NCBI GenBank assembly: GCA_001898855.1
Contig: MKVN01000047.1
Span: 1-35,731, forward strand
Direction: 5' to 3'
DNA length: 35,731 nt
Origin: Micrococcales bacterium 73-13
GTDB taxonomy: Bacteria > Actinomycetota > Actinomycetes > Actinomycetales > Microbacteriaceae
Positions 14,764 through 22,356 of the stretch are shown here, piece by piece (position 1 is the first letter of the stretch; every line of letters starts with the position of its first letter). Position numbers and translations under genes: made by a program. The notes under the pieces are model-generated. The model did not search any database. It saw only the letters and a program-made list of their open reading frames with translations, and was not told the DNA's origin.

Positions 14764-15549
14764 GTGCCGTTGCCGCCGCTCGTCGAGCCCGTTGCGGAGC
14801 TGAGCGCGCAGGAGCGCGCCCGGACCGCCCGGCACGCCGCGCTCGCCGGGCTCGGCCCGGTCGGGCAGCGCCGGCTGGCCGCCGCCAGGGTCGGCGTCGT
14901 CGGGGCGGGCGGGCTCGGCTCCCCCGCGCTGCTCGCCCTCGCCGCCGCCGGCATCGGCGAGCTCGTCCTCGTCGACGACGACGAGGTGGACCTCTCCAAC
15001 CTGCATCGACAGGTCATCCACGGCGTCGGCGACGTCGGCCGGCCGAAGGTCGACAGCGCCGCCGAGTCGATCGCGGCGGTCTCCCCGGAGACGCGCGTGC
15101 GGGCGGTGACGACGCGGATCGACGCGGAGAACGCCGTCGAGCTGCTCCGCGGCTGCCACGTCGTGCTCGACGGCTCGGACGCCTTCGAGACGCGGACCGC
15201 GGTCGCCGCGGCCTGCGCGACGCTCGGCGTGCCGCTGGTCTGGGGCACGGTGCAGGAGTGGCACGCGCAGCTGACCGTGTTCTGGTCGGCGCCGCCGAAC
15301 GGACGGGAGCCCGTGGTGCTCGCCGACCTGCACGACCCGGCCGAGGTCGGCGAGCCGCCGGCCTGCTCGGCGGTCGGGGTGCTCGGCGCCCTCTGCATGC
15401 AGGTCGGATCGCTGATGGCCGCCGAGGCGGTCAAACTCATCGCGGGCGCGGGCGAGCCGCTGCTCGGCCGGGTGCTGCTCATCGACGGCCTGCGCTCCCG
15501 GGTCCGCGAGGTCGCGCTGCGCGGCGCCCATCGGTCGGTGCCGGCGTGA
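14764..15549 (+). CDS. moeB: MoaD adenylyltransferase MoeB (ThiF family)
   Basis: A 261-aa E1-like enzyme that adenylates the C-terminal glycine of MoaD, ready for sulfur transfer. Nucleotide motif VVGAGGLGSPALL (Gly47-Gly52), acidic VDDDEVDLSNLHRQ at about 70-82 and Arg/Lys-containing GRPKVDSA match ThiF/MoeB. The conserved CSAVGVLG (C201) is present. Unlike E. coli MoeB it lacks the two CxxC zinc pairs, and it has no rhodanese domain, so a separate sulfurtransferase must supply sulfur. GTG at 14764 follows a leaderless -10 motif. First gene of a Moco operon and overlapping moeA by four bases. Confidence 0.88.
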   Translation: MPLPPLVEPVAELSAQERARTARHAALAGLGPVGQRRLAAARVGVVGAGGLGSPALLALAAAGIGELVLVDDDEVDLSNLHRQVIHGVGDVGRPKVDSAAESIAAVSPETRVRAVTTRIDAENAVELLRGCHVVLDGSDAFETRTAVAAACATLGVPLVWGTVQEWHAQLTVFWSAPPNGREPVVLADLHDPAEVGEPPACSAVGVLGALCMQVGSLMAAEAVKLIAGAGEPLLGRVLLIDGLRSRVREVALRGAHRSVPA

Positions 15550-16802
15550 GGACGGTCGAGGACCATCTCGCGGAGGTGCTCGCCGCGGTGCGTCCGCTGC
15601 CGAGCGAGACGGTGCCCATCGCCGGCGCGCTCGGACGCACGCTCGCCGCTCCGGTGCGCGCGACGGTCCCGATCCCGGTGTTCGACAACTCCGCGATGGA
15701 CGGCTTCGCCATCCGACGCGCGGACGCGATCGGGGCCGCGGCGGACGCGCCGATCGCGCTGCGCGTCGTCGGCGAGGTCGCGGCCGGCTCGGGCGAGGAC
15801 CCGTCGATCGGGCCGGGCGAGGCGGTCCGCATCATGACCGGCGCGCCGATGCCGGCCGACGCCGACGCCGTGGTGCCCGTCGAGGACACCCTGGAGGGCT
15901 TCGCCGGCGCCGGGACCGTGCGCATCGTCCGCGAGCCCCGGCCGGGCGCGCACGTGCGCCGCGCCGGGGAGGACGCCGTGACCGGCGCCGAGCTGGTCGC
16001 CGCCGGCCGGGAGGTCGCGCCGCTGCAGGCCTCGGCGCTCGCCGCCGCCTCCGTCGCGACCGTCGCCGTCGCGCGCCGGCCGCGGGTCGCGATCCTCTCG
16101 ACCGGCTCGGAGCTGCGGCCGCCGGGCTCGCCGCTGAGCCGCGGGCAGATCCCGGAGTCGAACTCGCTCGTGCTGCTCGGGCTCGTCGCCGGCGCCGGCG
16201 CGGAGACGGTGCTGCGCGACTCGGTCGCCGACGACCCGGCCGAGCTGGTCGTGATGCTGCGCCGCGCCTACGAGCTCGGCGTCGACGCCGTCATCATGAC
16301 CGGCGGCGTCAGCGAGGGCGCCTACGAGCCGGTCAAGCAGGCGCTCGCGGGCGCGGGTGGCCGTGCTCAGGGCGTGCTCGGGGGGCCCATGACGTTCGCG
16401 AAGGTCGCGATGCAGCCCGGCAAGCCCCAGGGCTTCGGGGTCGCGGCCTCGGGCGCGCTGCTCTTCGGCTTCCCGGGCAACCCGGTCTCCGTCGCCGTGT
16501 CCTTCGAGTGCTTCGCCCGGCCCGCGCTGCTCGCGATGCAGGGCCGCGCGACGCTCGACCGCCCGCGGATCGTCCTGCCCGCGGCGGTCGACTGGCGCAC
16601 GCCGGCCGGCCGCCGGCAGTACCTCCCGGTCGCGATCGACCGCGACGACCCCGCCCGCTGGACCGTGCGCCCCGCGACGGCCGGCGGATCCGGCTCCCAC
16701 CTCGCGGGCGGCCTCGCGCTCGCCGAGGCGTACGCCGTCGTGCCCGCGGAGGTCGAGGCGGTGCGCGCGGGCGAGCCCGTCGATGTCATGCTTGCGTCAT
16801 GA
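15546..16802 (+). CDS. moeA: Molybdopterin molybdenumtransferase MoeA
   Basis: A 418-aa enzyme that inserts molybdate into adenylated molybdopterin. Recognised segments in order: VFDNSAMDGFAI near residue 45, GEAVRIMTGAPMPADADAVV, LSTGSELRPPGSPLSRGQIP, then the ligase motif MTGGVSEGAYEPVK, and GFPGNPVSVAVSFECF. A C-terminal small domain is present. The GTG at 15546 overlaps the moeB stop (GTGA), and its end overlaps moaC by four bases, so translation is coupled. Length and motifs are complete. Confidence 0.95.
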   Translation: MRTVEDHLAEVLAAVRPLPSETVPIAGALGRTLAAPVRATVPIPVFDNSAMDGFAIRRADAIGAAADAPIALRVVGEVAAGSGEDPSIGPGEAVRIMTGAPMPADADAVVPVEDTLEGFAGAGTVRIVREPRPGAHVRRAGEDAVTGAELVAAGREVAPLQASALAAASVATVAVARRPRVAILSTGSELRPPGSPLSRGQIPESNSLVLLGLVAGAGAETVLRDSVADDPAELVVMLRRAYELGVDAVIMTGGVSEGAYEPVKQALAGAGGRAQGVLGGPMTFAKVAMQPGKPQGFGVAASGALLFGFPGNPVSVAVSFECFARPALLAMQGRATLDRPRIVLPAAVDWRTPAGRRQYLPVAIDRDDPARWTVRPATAGGSGSHLAGGLALAEAYAVVPAEVEAVRAGEPVDVMLAS

Positions 16803-17293
16803 GCGCGGTCGGCGGGACGGACGGCGGGTTCGCGCATCTCGACGCGGCGGGCCGCGCCCGGATGGTCGACGTGACGCAGAAGGCGCCGACCGTGCGCTCC
16901 GCGACCGCGCGCGGCTTCGTGCGCTGCGCGCCGCACGTCGTCGCGGCCCTGCGCGACGGCTCGGTGCCGAAGGGCGACGTCCTCGCGGTCGCACGCGTCG
17001 CGGGCATCGCGGCGGCGAAGCGCACCCCCGAGCTGCTGCCCCTCGCGCACGTCATCGGCGTGCACGGCTGCGCGGTCGACCTCGCGATCGAGGACGAGGG
17101 GGTCGAGATCGAGGCGACCGTCCGCACCGCCGACCGGACCGGCGTCGAGATGGAGGCGCTCACCGCCGTCTCGGTCGCCGGGCTCGCCGTCGTCGACATG
17201 GTCAAGGGCCTCGACCGGTCCGTCGTGCTCTCCGACGTCCGGCTCGTCGCGAAGGCGGGGGGCCGCGGCGGCGACTGGAGTCGGCCGGGATGA
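16799..17293 (+). CDS. moaC: Cyclic pyranopterin monophosphate synthase MoaC
   Basis: A 164-aa protein that, with MoaA, makes the cyclic pyranopterin of the first Moco step. It has the MoaC start FAHLDAAGRARMVDVTQKAP, the AKRTPELLPLAHVIGVHG segment at 73-90 and the substrate lysine motif DMVKGLDR at 133-140. The usual LCHPL of this family reads LAHVI here (H84 kept, Cys and Pro replaced). The start overlaps moeA by four bases, and the end overlaps mobA. Its partner moaA is not in this operon but on the opposite strand at 20.8-21.9 kb. Confidence 0.93.
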   Translation: MSAVGGTDGGFAHLDAAGRARMVDVTQKAPTVRSATARGFVRCAPHVVAALRDGSVPKGDVLAVARVAGIAAAKRTPELLPLAHVIGVHGCAVDLAIEDEGVEIEATVRTADRTGVEMEALTAVSVAGLAVVDMVKGLDRSVVLSDVRLVAKAGGRGGDWSRPG

Positions 17294-17847
17294 CCGAGCC
17301 CGCCGACCCGGGATCGGAGGCAGCCGGGATCGGGGCCGCGCGGCCCGGCGCGATCGTCGTCGCCGGCGGCCGCGCGACGCGCCTCGGCGGCATCGACAAG
17401 CCCGGGCTCGTCGTCGCCGGCCGGACGCTGCTCGAGCACGCGGTCGCCGCCGCGGAGTCCGTCGCGGACGAGGTCGTCGTCGTCGGGCCCGAGGTCCAGG
17501 GCGGCCCCGTCGCCGCGATCGCCGCCGCGCTCCCGCGCCTCTCCGCCGATCTCGTGCTCGTGCTCGCCGCCGACCTGCCCTTCGCCGAGCGGCTCGTCGC
17601 CGCGCTCGCGCGCGCGGACGTCGCCGACGCGGACGGCGCGATCGTCGTCGACGGGGAGGACCGCGAGCAGTGGCTCGCCGCGCTCTACCGCACCGCGGCG
17701 CTGCGCGACGGCCTCGCCGCGCTCGGCGAGCCCGCCGGCGCGCCGCTGCGGCGGCTCGTCGGCGGGCTCGACCTCGTGCCGGTCGCGGTCGCGCCCGGCG
17801 AGGCGCTCGACATCGACACGTGGGAGGATTACGAGCGTGTCCGATGA
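17290..17847 (+). CDS. mobA: Molybdenum cofactor guanylyltransferase-like MobA
   Basis: A 185-aa nucleotidyltransferase. The N-terminal AGGRATRLGGIDKP matches the MobA LAGGxSxRMGxDK loop that binds GTP, LVLAADLPF carries the metal-binding Asp, and LDIDTWEDYER is the conserved C-terminal segment. It should attach GMP to Mo-molybdopterin for bis-MGD enzymes such as nitrate reductases, although MocA-like CTP use cannot be ruled out by eye. Start and end overlap neighbours, so it is translationally coupled within the operon. Confidence 0.87.
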   Translation: MTEPADPGSEAAGIGAARPGAIVVAGGRATRLGGIDKPGLVVAGRTLLEHAVAAAESVADEVVVVGPEVQGGPVAAIAAALPRLSADLVLVLAADLPFAERLVAALARADVADADGAIVVDGEDREQWLAALYRTAALRDGLAALGEPAGAPLRRLVGGLDLVPVAVAPGEALDIDTWEDYERVR

Positions 17848-18166
17848 GAACGCGACCGAGCGGAGCTCGACCGCGCCGAGCGCGGGCTCGCCGGACGCCG
17901 ACGCCGCGAACGCGATCCCGGCGGACCTCGCCGAATGGGTCGAGACCCTGCGCGGCCGGTTCGGGCTCGCATCCGAGGACGTGCCGACCGGCGACATCCT
18001 CGCGCTCGCCGCGGACGCCGCGCACGGCGTGACGCGTCCCGCCGCCCCGGTCAGCGCCTTCGTCGCCGGCCTCGTCGCGGGCCGCACCGGCGGCGACCCG
18101 GTCGCGGTCGAGCAGGTCGTCGCGGTCATCCGGGCCCTCGCGACCGACTGGCGACCGAGCGCCTGA
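17837..18166 (+). CDS. DUF6457 domain protein in the Moco operon
   Basis: A 109-aa protein. The first 30 residues are low-complexity Ser/Ala/Asp, then comes a helical domain: LAEWVETLRGRFGLASEDVP, GDILALAADAAHGVTRPAAP, FVAGLVAGRTGGDPVAVEQV, VVAVIRALATDW. This is the DUF6457 pattern with the DxxHGVxRPAAP core. It overlaps the end of mobA by 11 bp and touches moaD (TGATG). In actinobacteria this domain commonly rides with mobA, which suggests a link to guanylylation or insertion of the cofactor, but its biochemical role is not known. Confidence 0.82.
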   Translation: MSDENATERSSTAPSAGSPDADAANAIPADLAEWVETLRGRFGLASEDVPTGDILALAADAAHGVTRPAAPVSAFVAGLVAGRTGGDPVAVEQVVAVIRALATDWRPSA

Positions 18167-18402
18167 TGGCCCGCGTGCGCTACTTCGCGGCCGCGGAGGA
18201 GGCGGCCGGGCTCGAGGAGGAGTCGCGCCCCGAGACGACGATCGGGGCGCTGCGCGCGGCGCTCGCCGCCGAGCGCCCGGAGCTCGGTGCGATCCTGCCG
18301 AAGTGCTCGCTGCTCGTCGCCGGCCTCCGCGCCGACTCCGACGACGTGCCGCTCGCCCCCGACGTGCTCGTCGACGTGCTGCCGCCCTTCGCGGGGGGAT
18401 GA
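18166..18402 (+). CDS. moaD: Molybdopterin synthase small subunit MoaD
   Basis: A 78-aa ubiquitin-like sulfur carrier. It has the expected short length, a MARVRYFAAAEEAAG start typical of MoaD, and a C-terminal FAGG whose last glycine is adenylated by MoeB and then thiocarboxylated. Together with MoaE (minus strand, 21.9-22.4 kb) it converts cyclic pyranopterin into molybdopterin. The ATG overlaps the DUF6457 stop by one base. It is the last gene of the operon and converges on the hydrolase gene 17 bp away. Confidence 0.94.
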   Translation: MARVRYFAAAEEAAGLEEESRPETTIGALRAALAAERPELGAILPKCSLLVAGLRADSDDVPLAPDVLVDVLPPFAGG

Positions 18403-18419
18403 GCCGGTCGGTCCGCCGA

Positions 18420-19781
18420 CTATTCCGCCTGTCCTGCGGTGAACCGGGCGACGAAGTCGCCGATGACCGACTCGAGCGCGAGCGAGAACGGGTAGACGAC
18501 CTGGTCGACCGGCTGGAACACGTCGGCGGAGCCGATGTCGCGCAGGATGTGCACCATGTCGGGGATGATCACGAACCGGGCGACGCCCTGGCCGAAGCCC
18601 TGCGCCACGGCGATCACGCCCGAGCCGGGCGTCCCGTCGCCGCAAGGGGTGTTGAAGTCCTTCGACCCGCAGGTGATGAGGGTCGGGACGGTGACCAGCG
18701 GCGAGAGCTCGGCCGGGACGACCTCGTCGAACTGCTTGCCGTAGAGCGTCCGATAGGCGTGCGTGATGACCATCTGCGCGGGGTCGGCCCCGTAGATGTT
18801 CGAGGCGATCGTCGTCTGATACACGGCGGCGATGTCCGTCGCGTCGGGGATCGGCACCGGACCGGGCTGCGCGTAGGGCGGCGCTCCGGATCGGATCTGC
18901 TCGATCCCGTCCGTCATCCAGGCGGTGAGGGCGGCCGCGTCGTCGGCGCTCATCGCGCCCCCGGCCACGGCGCCGTCGATCTGCTGACCGAACTGGGCGG
19001 CGACGACGTCGAGGATCCGGGCGTACGCCGGCTCGACGAGGAGCAGGCCCGCGAGCCGAGGAGCGTCCTTCGGGTCCGTGGCGACGACGAGCGAAGCGGC
19101 GCCGCCCTCGCTGTGTCCGAGCAGCAGGATGCGGTCGGGATCGACGCCGGGCTGCGCCGCGACGAAGGACAGCGCGTCCCGGATGGGCTGCACCCGCAGC
19201 TGCTCGTAGCCGAGCGCGAGCATGGCGTCCGGGTCGTCCGCGTAGGGGCCGAGGCCGGTCTCGCCGGTGCCGAGCTTGTCGTACCGCAGCGAGGCGATGC
19301 CGTTCGCGCTCATCACGTCGGCGAGCCACTCGTACGCCGCGGTGGCGAGCGTCGACGCGTCGCCGTCGCGGTCCACGCCGCCGGTGCCGACGACGATCAC
19401 GACCGCGGGAACGGGCTTCGACGGGTCGACCGGGCCGCGGAAGCTGGCGTGGAAGGTCACGTCGCCGCTGACGAACGTCACGTCCTGGTCGGTGCCGATG
19501 GCGGCCGGCGTCGCGCAGCTCGCGCCGGCCGGAGCGAGGCCGATGGCGGCCGGAGCGGCGCTCGCCGGCGAGGCCGATCCGCCCAGCTGGACCGCGCCGA
19601 GGGCGACGAGCGCCAGCAGGACGAGCGCCAGCGGCGCGCCGGCGCTGCTCCGATCGCCCCCCGAGCGGCGGCGAGCCAGCACGACGACGAGCACGGCTGC
19701 GCCGACGACGAGGACGAGCACGCCGAGCAGCAGCAGGGACAGCGGGTCGCCGAGCCACGTACCGGCACGGCAGTCGGTCAT
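18420..19781 (-). CDS. Membrane-anchored alpha/beta hydrolase
   Basis: A 453-aa protein. Residues 1-75 hold two hydrophobic segments (about 14-36 and 48-68) with a basic loop between. The hydrolase domain after residue 95 has VVIVVGTGGVDRDG (oxyanion loop), the nucleophile elbow GHSEGG (S224 at 222-227), GSKDFNTPCG as probable Asp site and IPDMVHILRD as catalytic His site. It looks like a serine esterase or peptidase with its catalytic domain on one side of the membrane. A GGGGGAGGACGACC ribosome site precedes the ATG at 19781. It is divergent from a two-HTH regulator with a palindromic operator between the genes, so it is a probable target of that regulator. The substrate is unknown. Confidence 0.75.
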   Translation of the reverse strand: MTDCRAGTWLGDPLSLLLLGVLVLVVGAAVLVVVLARRRSGGDRSSAGAPLALVLLALVALGAVQLGGSASPASAAPAAIGLAPAGASCATPAAIGTDQDVTFVSGDVTFHASFRGPVDPSKPVPAVVIVVGTGGVDRDGDASTLATAAYEWLADVMSANGIASLRYDKLGTGETGLGPYADDPDAMLALGYEQLRVQPIRDALSFVAAQPGVDPDRILLLGHSEGGAASLVVATDPKDAPRLAGLLLVEPAYARILDVVAAQFGQQIDGAVAGGAMSADDAAALTAWMTDGIEQIRSGAPPYAQPGPVPIPDATDIAAVYQTTIASNIYGADPAQMVITHAYRTLYGKQFDEVVPAELSPLVTVPTLITCGSKDFNTPCGDGTPGSGVIAVAQGFGQGVARFVIIPDMVHILRDIGSADVFQPVDQVVYPFSLALESVIGDFVARFTAGQAE

Positions 19782-19839
19782 GGTCGTCCTCCCCCAGCTC
19801 CCCTTTCAGTGTCCTGAGTCGTCCGGAATCGGACAAGAA

Positions 19840-19865
19840 CCGCTTGCGGACATGTCCGCAAGCGG
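19840..19865. promoter_or_regulatory. 26-bp perfect palindrome, probable operator
   Basis: The half site CCGCTTGCGGACA (19840-19852) is exactly mirrored by 19853-19865. It covers the -35 and spacer of the regulator promoter and lies 59 bp from the hydrolase start, so it is well placed to control both. A smaller inverted repeat, GTCCG-GAAT-CGGAC, lies beside it at 19821-19834 and could be a weaker half site. Confidence 0.75.
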
Positions 19866-19872
19866 GCACCCT
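19844..19872 (+). promoter_or_regulatory. Promoter of the two-HTH regulator (TTGCGG-17-CACCCT)
   Basis: TTGCGG at 19844-19849 and CACCCT at 19867-19872 are separated by 17 bp, then six bases to the GTG at 19879, which predicts a leaderless message. The -35 lies inside the 26-bp palindrome. Confidence 0.5.
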
Positions 19873-19878
19873 GATGAC

Positions 19879-20823
19879 GTGGATGACGAGGAGCTGCTCG
19901 CCGTGGCCTACCGCGGACGGCCGGCCACGATCGCCGAGCTCGCCACGCTGTCGCACACCCCGGTCGCGGAGACGCGCGCGGCGGTGCGACGACTCCGCGG
20001 CCACGGCCGGCTCGGCGGCCGCGGCGAGCGGATCGCGTACTCGGATCCGGCGGCCTGGTCGGCCGAGTCGGTCGCGTCCCGCACCGCCGAGCTCCGGCGC
20101 AGCACGGACGAGCTGCTCGCGGAGATCGAGCGGATCGTGGGCGGCCTGCCCCGGTCGATCGCCCACTGGTCGCTCGGCGAGGCCTCCTCCCAGCCGATGC
20201 CCGTGATCACCCGGCACGGGCCACGGGCCGCCGAGGACCTCTGGTACGAGGTCGGGCGGCACGACGCCGGCGTCCTGGAGGCCTGCCTCCCCGACATCAG
20301 CCGGTTCCTGACCAGCTCGCACGAGCGCGTCGCCCGCGCCTCCGCGCTGATGCGCGGCAAGGACGCCGTGCGGATGGTCATCCCGGCCGCGGCGACCGAG
20401 GAGCCGGCCATGGCGGAGCTGCTCGTCGCCTTCACCGCGGCCGGCATCGAGTACCGGTTCCTGGACGACCCGCCGAGCTGGTTCTGGGTGGACGGCGACC
20501 AGCTCGCCGTCCCCTTCGAATGGGGCGAGGGGCGCCCCACCAGCGTGATCAGCGTGCGCAACGCCGCCCTCGCGGGCATGGTCTCGGCCTACTTCGCGAC
20601 CCTGTGGCGGGCGGCGACGCCGCCCGCGCCGGCCCCGAGCCCCTGGACGCCGCTGCTCACGCTGATGCGGAAGGGCACCACCCTGGAGACCGCGTCCCGG
20701 ATGCTCGGCGTGAACCCCCGCACGGGCCGCCGGCGGGTCGCCCAGGCGATGGACCACTACGGCGTCTCCACCCTCTTCGCGCTCGGCGTCGCCTGGGCCG
20801 CGGACGACCCGCCGCACCCATGA
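19879..20823 (+). CDS. TrmB/LuxR-like transcriptional regulator with two HTH regions
   Basis: A 314-aa protein. Residues 1-50 are a winged-HTH-like domain (ELLAVAYRGRPATIAELATL, then TRAAVRRLRGHGRLGG), 70-85 a predicted helix (RTAELRRSTDELLAEIERIV), and the middle a phospholipase D-like/TrmB sensor-style fold with VRMVIPAAATEEPAMAELL. The C-terminus at about 260-310 is a second HTH (LLTLMRKGTTLETASRMLGV, NPRTGRRRVAQAMDHYGV) as in LuxR-type regulators. GTG at 19879 is chosen for its promoter spacing; an ATG at 19852 inside the palindrome is the alternative. It probably regulates itself and the divergent hydrolase through the palindrome. Confidence 0.75.
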   Translation: MDDEELLAVAYRGRPATIAELATLSHTPVAETRAAVRRLRGHGRLGGRGERIAYSDPAAWSAESVASRTAELRRSTDELLAEIERIVGGLPRSIAHWSLGEASSQPMPVITRHGPRAAEDLWYEVGRHDAGVLEACLPDISRFLTSSHERVARASALMRGKDAVRMVIPAAATEEPAMAELLVAFTAAGIEYRFLDDPPSWFWVDGDQLAVPFEWGEGRPTSVISVRNAALAGMVSAYFATLWRAATPPAPAPSPWTPLLTLMRKGTTLETASRMLGVNPRTGRRRVAQAMDHYGVSTLFALGVAWAADDPPHP

Positions 20824-20845
20824 CCGACCGCACCGGCCGCGGTCA
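20821..20845. terminator. Weak hairpin between convergent genes
   Basis: TGACCG at 20821 pairs with CGGTCA ending at 20845, with a short extra CCG/CGG pairing, between the regulator and moaA stops. It is imperfect and overlaps both gene ends, so its role as a terminator is uncertain. Confidence 0.25.
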
Positions 20846-21934
20846 GCCGCCGATCGCGGACATCGGACGACGCGGCTGGAGGAAGCCGGGCTCGTCGATG
20901 CCGTGGCCCGCGCGCTTGCCCGCGATCGACGCGACGAGCACCCGCGCGAGGTCCTCGTCGGCCCCTCCACCGCGCAGCAGCGGCAGCAGGTCGGACTCCT
21001 CCCGGGCGAAGAGGCAGTTGCGGATCTGGCCGTCCGCGGTCAGCCGCACGCGGTCGCAGGCCCCGCAGAAGGGCGCCGTCACGGAGGCGATGACGCCCAG
21101 GGTCGGGGCGGCGCCGGCCGTCGGATCGGCGCCGAACGGCCCGATCGCGAACACCTCCGCGGGCGAGGACCCGCGCTCGCCGACCGGCCGCAGCTCGAAC
21201 TCGGCGGACAGCGCGGCGAGGATCTCCTCGCCCGTGACCATCTCGGTGCGCGACCAGGTGTGGCCCGCGTCGAGCGGCATCTGCTCGATGAAGCGGATCG
21301 ACGCGCCCTTGGAGACGGCGAAGCGGACGAGGTCGGCGAACTCGTCGTCGTTGACGCCGCGCATCGGCACCGCGTTGAGCTTGAGCGGCGAGAACCCCGC
21401 CTCGACCGCCGCGTCGATGCCGGCGAGGACGTCGCCGAGCCGGTCCCTGCGGGTCAGCGCCTCGAAGCGGTCGCGGCGGAGCGTGTCGATCGAGACGTTG
21501 ACGCGGGCGAGGCCGGCGTCCCGCAGCGCGGGGGCGAGCTCGGCGAGCCGGATGCCGTTCGTCGTCAGGGAGACCTCGAGCGTCCCCTCGCCGGAGGACA
21601 GCTCGATCTCGGCCATCCGGCGCACGACGTCGACGACGTCGCGGCGCAGCAGCGGCTCGCCGCCGGTGAGCCGGACCTCGGTGATGCCGAGGCCCGCGGC
21701 CACGCGCGCGACGCGCACCAGCTCGTCGGTGCTGAGGATGCTGTCCTTCGCGATCCAGGGCACGCCGTCCGCCGGCATGCAGTAGGCGCAGCGCAGCGAG
21801 CACCGGTCGGTGAGCGAGACCCGCAGGTCGCGGTGCACGCGGCCGAAGCGATCGACGAGCCGGTCGGCGGCGCGCCGGACCCCCGCGTGCTCGCCCGCCC
21901 GGGTCGCGGGCGGCGGCAGGTCGACGACGCTCAT
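20843..21934 (-). CDS. moaA: GTP 3',8-cyclase MoaA
   Basis: A 363-aa radical SAM enzyme that starts Moco synthesis from GTP. N-terminal radical SAM cluster motif CSLRCAYCM in DRCSLRCAYCM, TGGEPLLR for SAM binding, and the second cluster in FCGACDRVRLTADGQIRNCL. The C-terminus ends SAIGG, the conserved Gly-Gly tail essential for activity in known MoaA. The start at 21934 (MSVVDLPPP) overlaps the moaE stop by four bases and is preferred over the upstream Met. Last gene of the mog-moaE-moaA operon, converging on the regulator. Confidence 0.96.
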   Translation of the reverse strand: MSVVDLPPPATRAGEHAGVRRAADRLVDRFGRVHRDLRVSLTDRCSLRCAYCMPADGVPWIAKDSILSTDELVRVARVAAGLGITEVRLTGGEPLLRRDVVDVVRRMAEIELSSGEGTLEVSLTTNGIRLAELAPALRDAGLARVNVSIDTLRRDRFEALTRRDRLGDVLAGIDAAVEAGFSPLKLNAVPMRGVNDDEFADLVRFAVSKGASIRFIEQMPLDAGHTWSRTEMVTGEEILAALSAEFELRPVGERGSSPAEVFAIGPFGADPTAGAAPTLGVIASVTAPFCGACDRVRLTADGQIRNCLFAREESDLLPLLRGGGADEDLARVLVASIAGKRAGHGIDEPGFLQPRRPMSAIGG

Positions 21935-22356
21935 CCGCCGAGCCCCTTCCACGCCGTCGTCCCGTCGGCCTCGACCTGGCGCTTCCACACCGGCAGGTCG
22001 GCCTTGATCGACTCGATCAGGGCACGGCAGGCGGCGAACGCCGCGGCCCGGTGCGCCGAGGCGACCGCGATCACGACGGCCGGCTCGCCGACCCCGAGCC
22101 GCCCGGAGCGGTGCGAGACGGCGATCAGCACCCCGTCGCCCGCGCCCTCGGCGAGCCGGCGCAGCACGGCCTCCGCGTCGGGGTGCGCCGTGTACTCGAG
22201 CGCGACGACCGGCCCCGCGGCGTCCGGGTCGGCGTCCCGGACGCTGCCGACGAAGGCCGTGACCGCGCCCATCGCCGGGTCGGCGACCGCGGCGAGATGC
22301 GCCGCGACGTCGAGCGGCTCCGCCGAGACGCGGGCGAGACGGACCGCGGCGGTCAT
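21931..22356 (-). CDS. moaE: Molybdopterin synthase catalytic subunit MoaE
   Basis: A 141-aa protein. It shows MoaE marks: AVTAFVGSVRDADPDAAG, LEYTAHPDAEAVL, HRSGRLGVGEPAVVIAVASA and the active-site lysine region IKADLPVWKRQ. It transfers sulfur from MoaD thiocarboxylate to the pterin. The ATG at 22356 overlaps the mog stop (ATGA), and the gene is followed by moaA with the same overlap. Its partner moaD is on the opposite strand, about 3.5 kb away. Confidence 0.95.
   Translation of the reverse strand: MTAAVRLARVSAEPLDVAAHLAAVADPAMGAVTAFVGSVRDADPDAAGPVVALEYTAHPDAEAVLRRLAEGAGDGVLIAVSHRSGRLGVGEPAVVIAVASAHRAAAFAACRALIESIKADLPVWKRQVEADGTTAWKGLGG

Noticed and set aside
14705-14764. Moco riboswitch upstream of moeB or mog
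   Set aside because: The predicted leaderless starts and the very short upstream gaps leave no space for the structure, and no matching pattern was seen.
16786-20970. A 1394-codon minus-strand frame across the Moco operon
   Set aside because: Antisense shadow of moaC, mobA, DUF6457 and the hydrolase region; no motif found.
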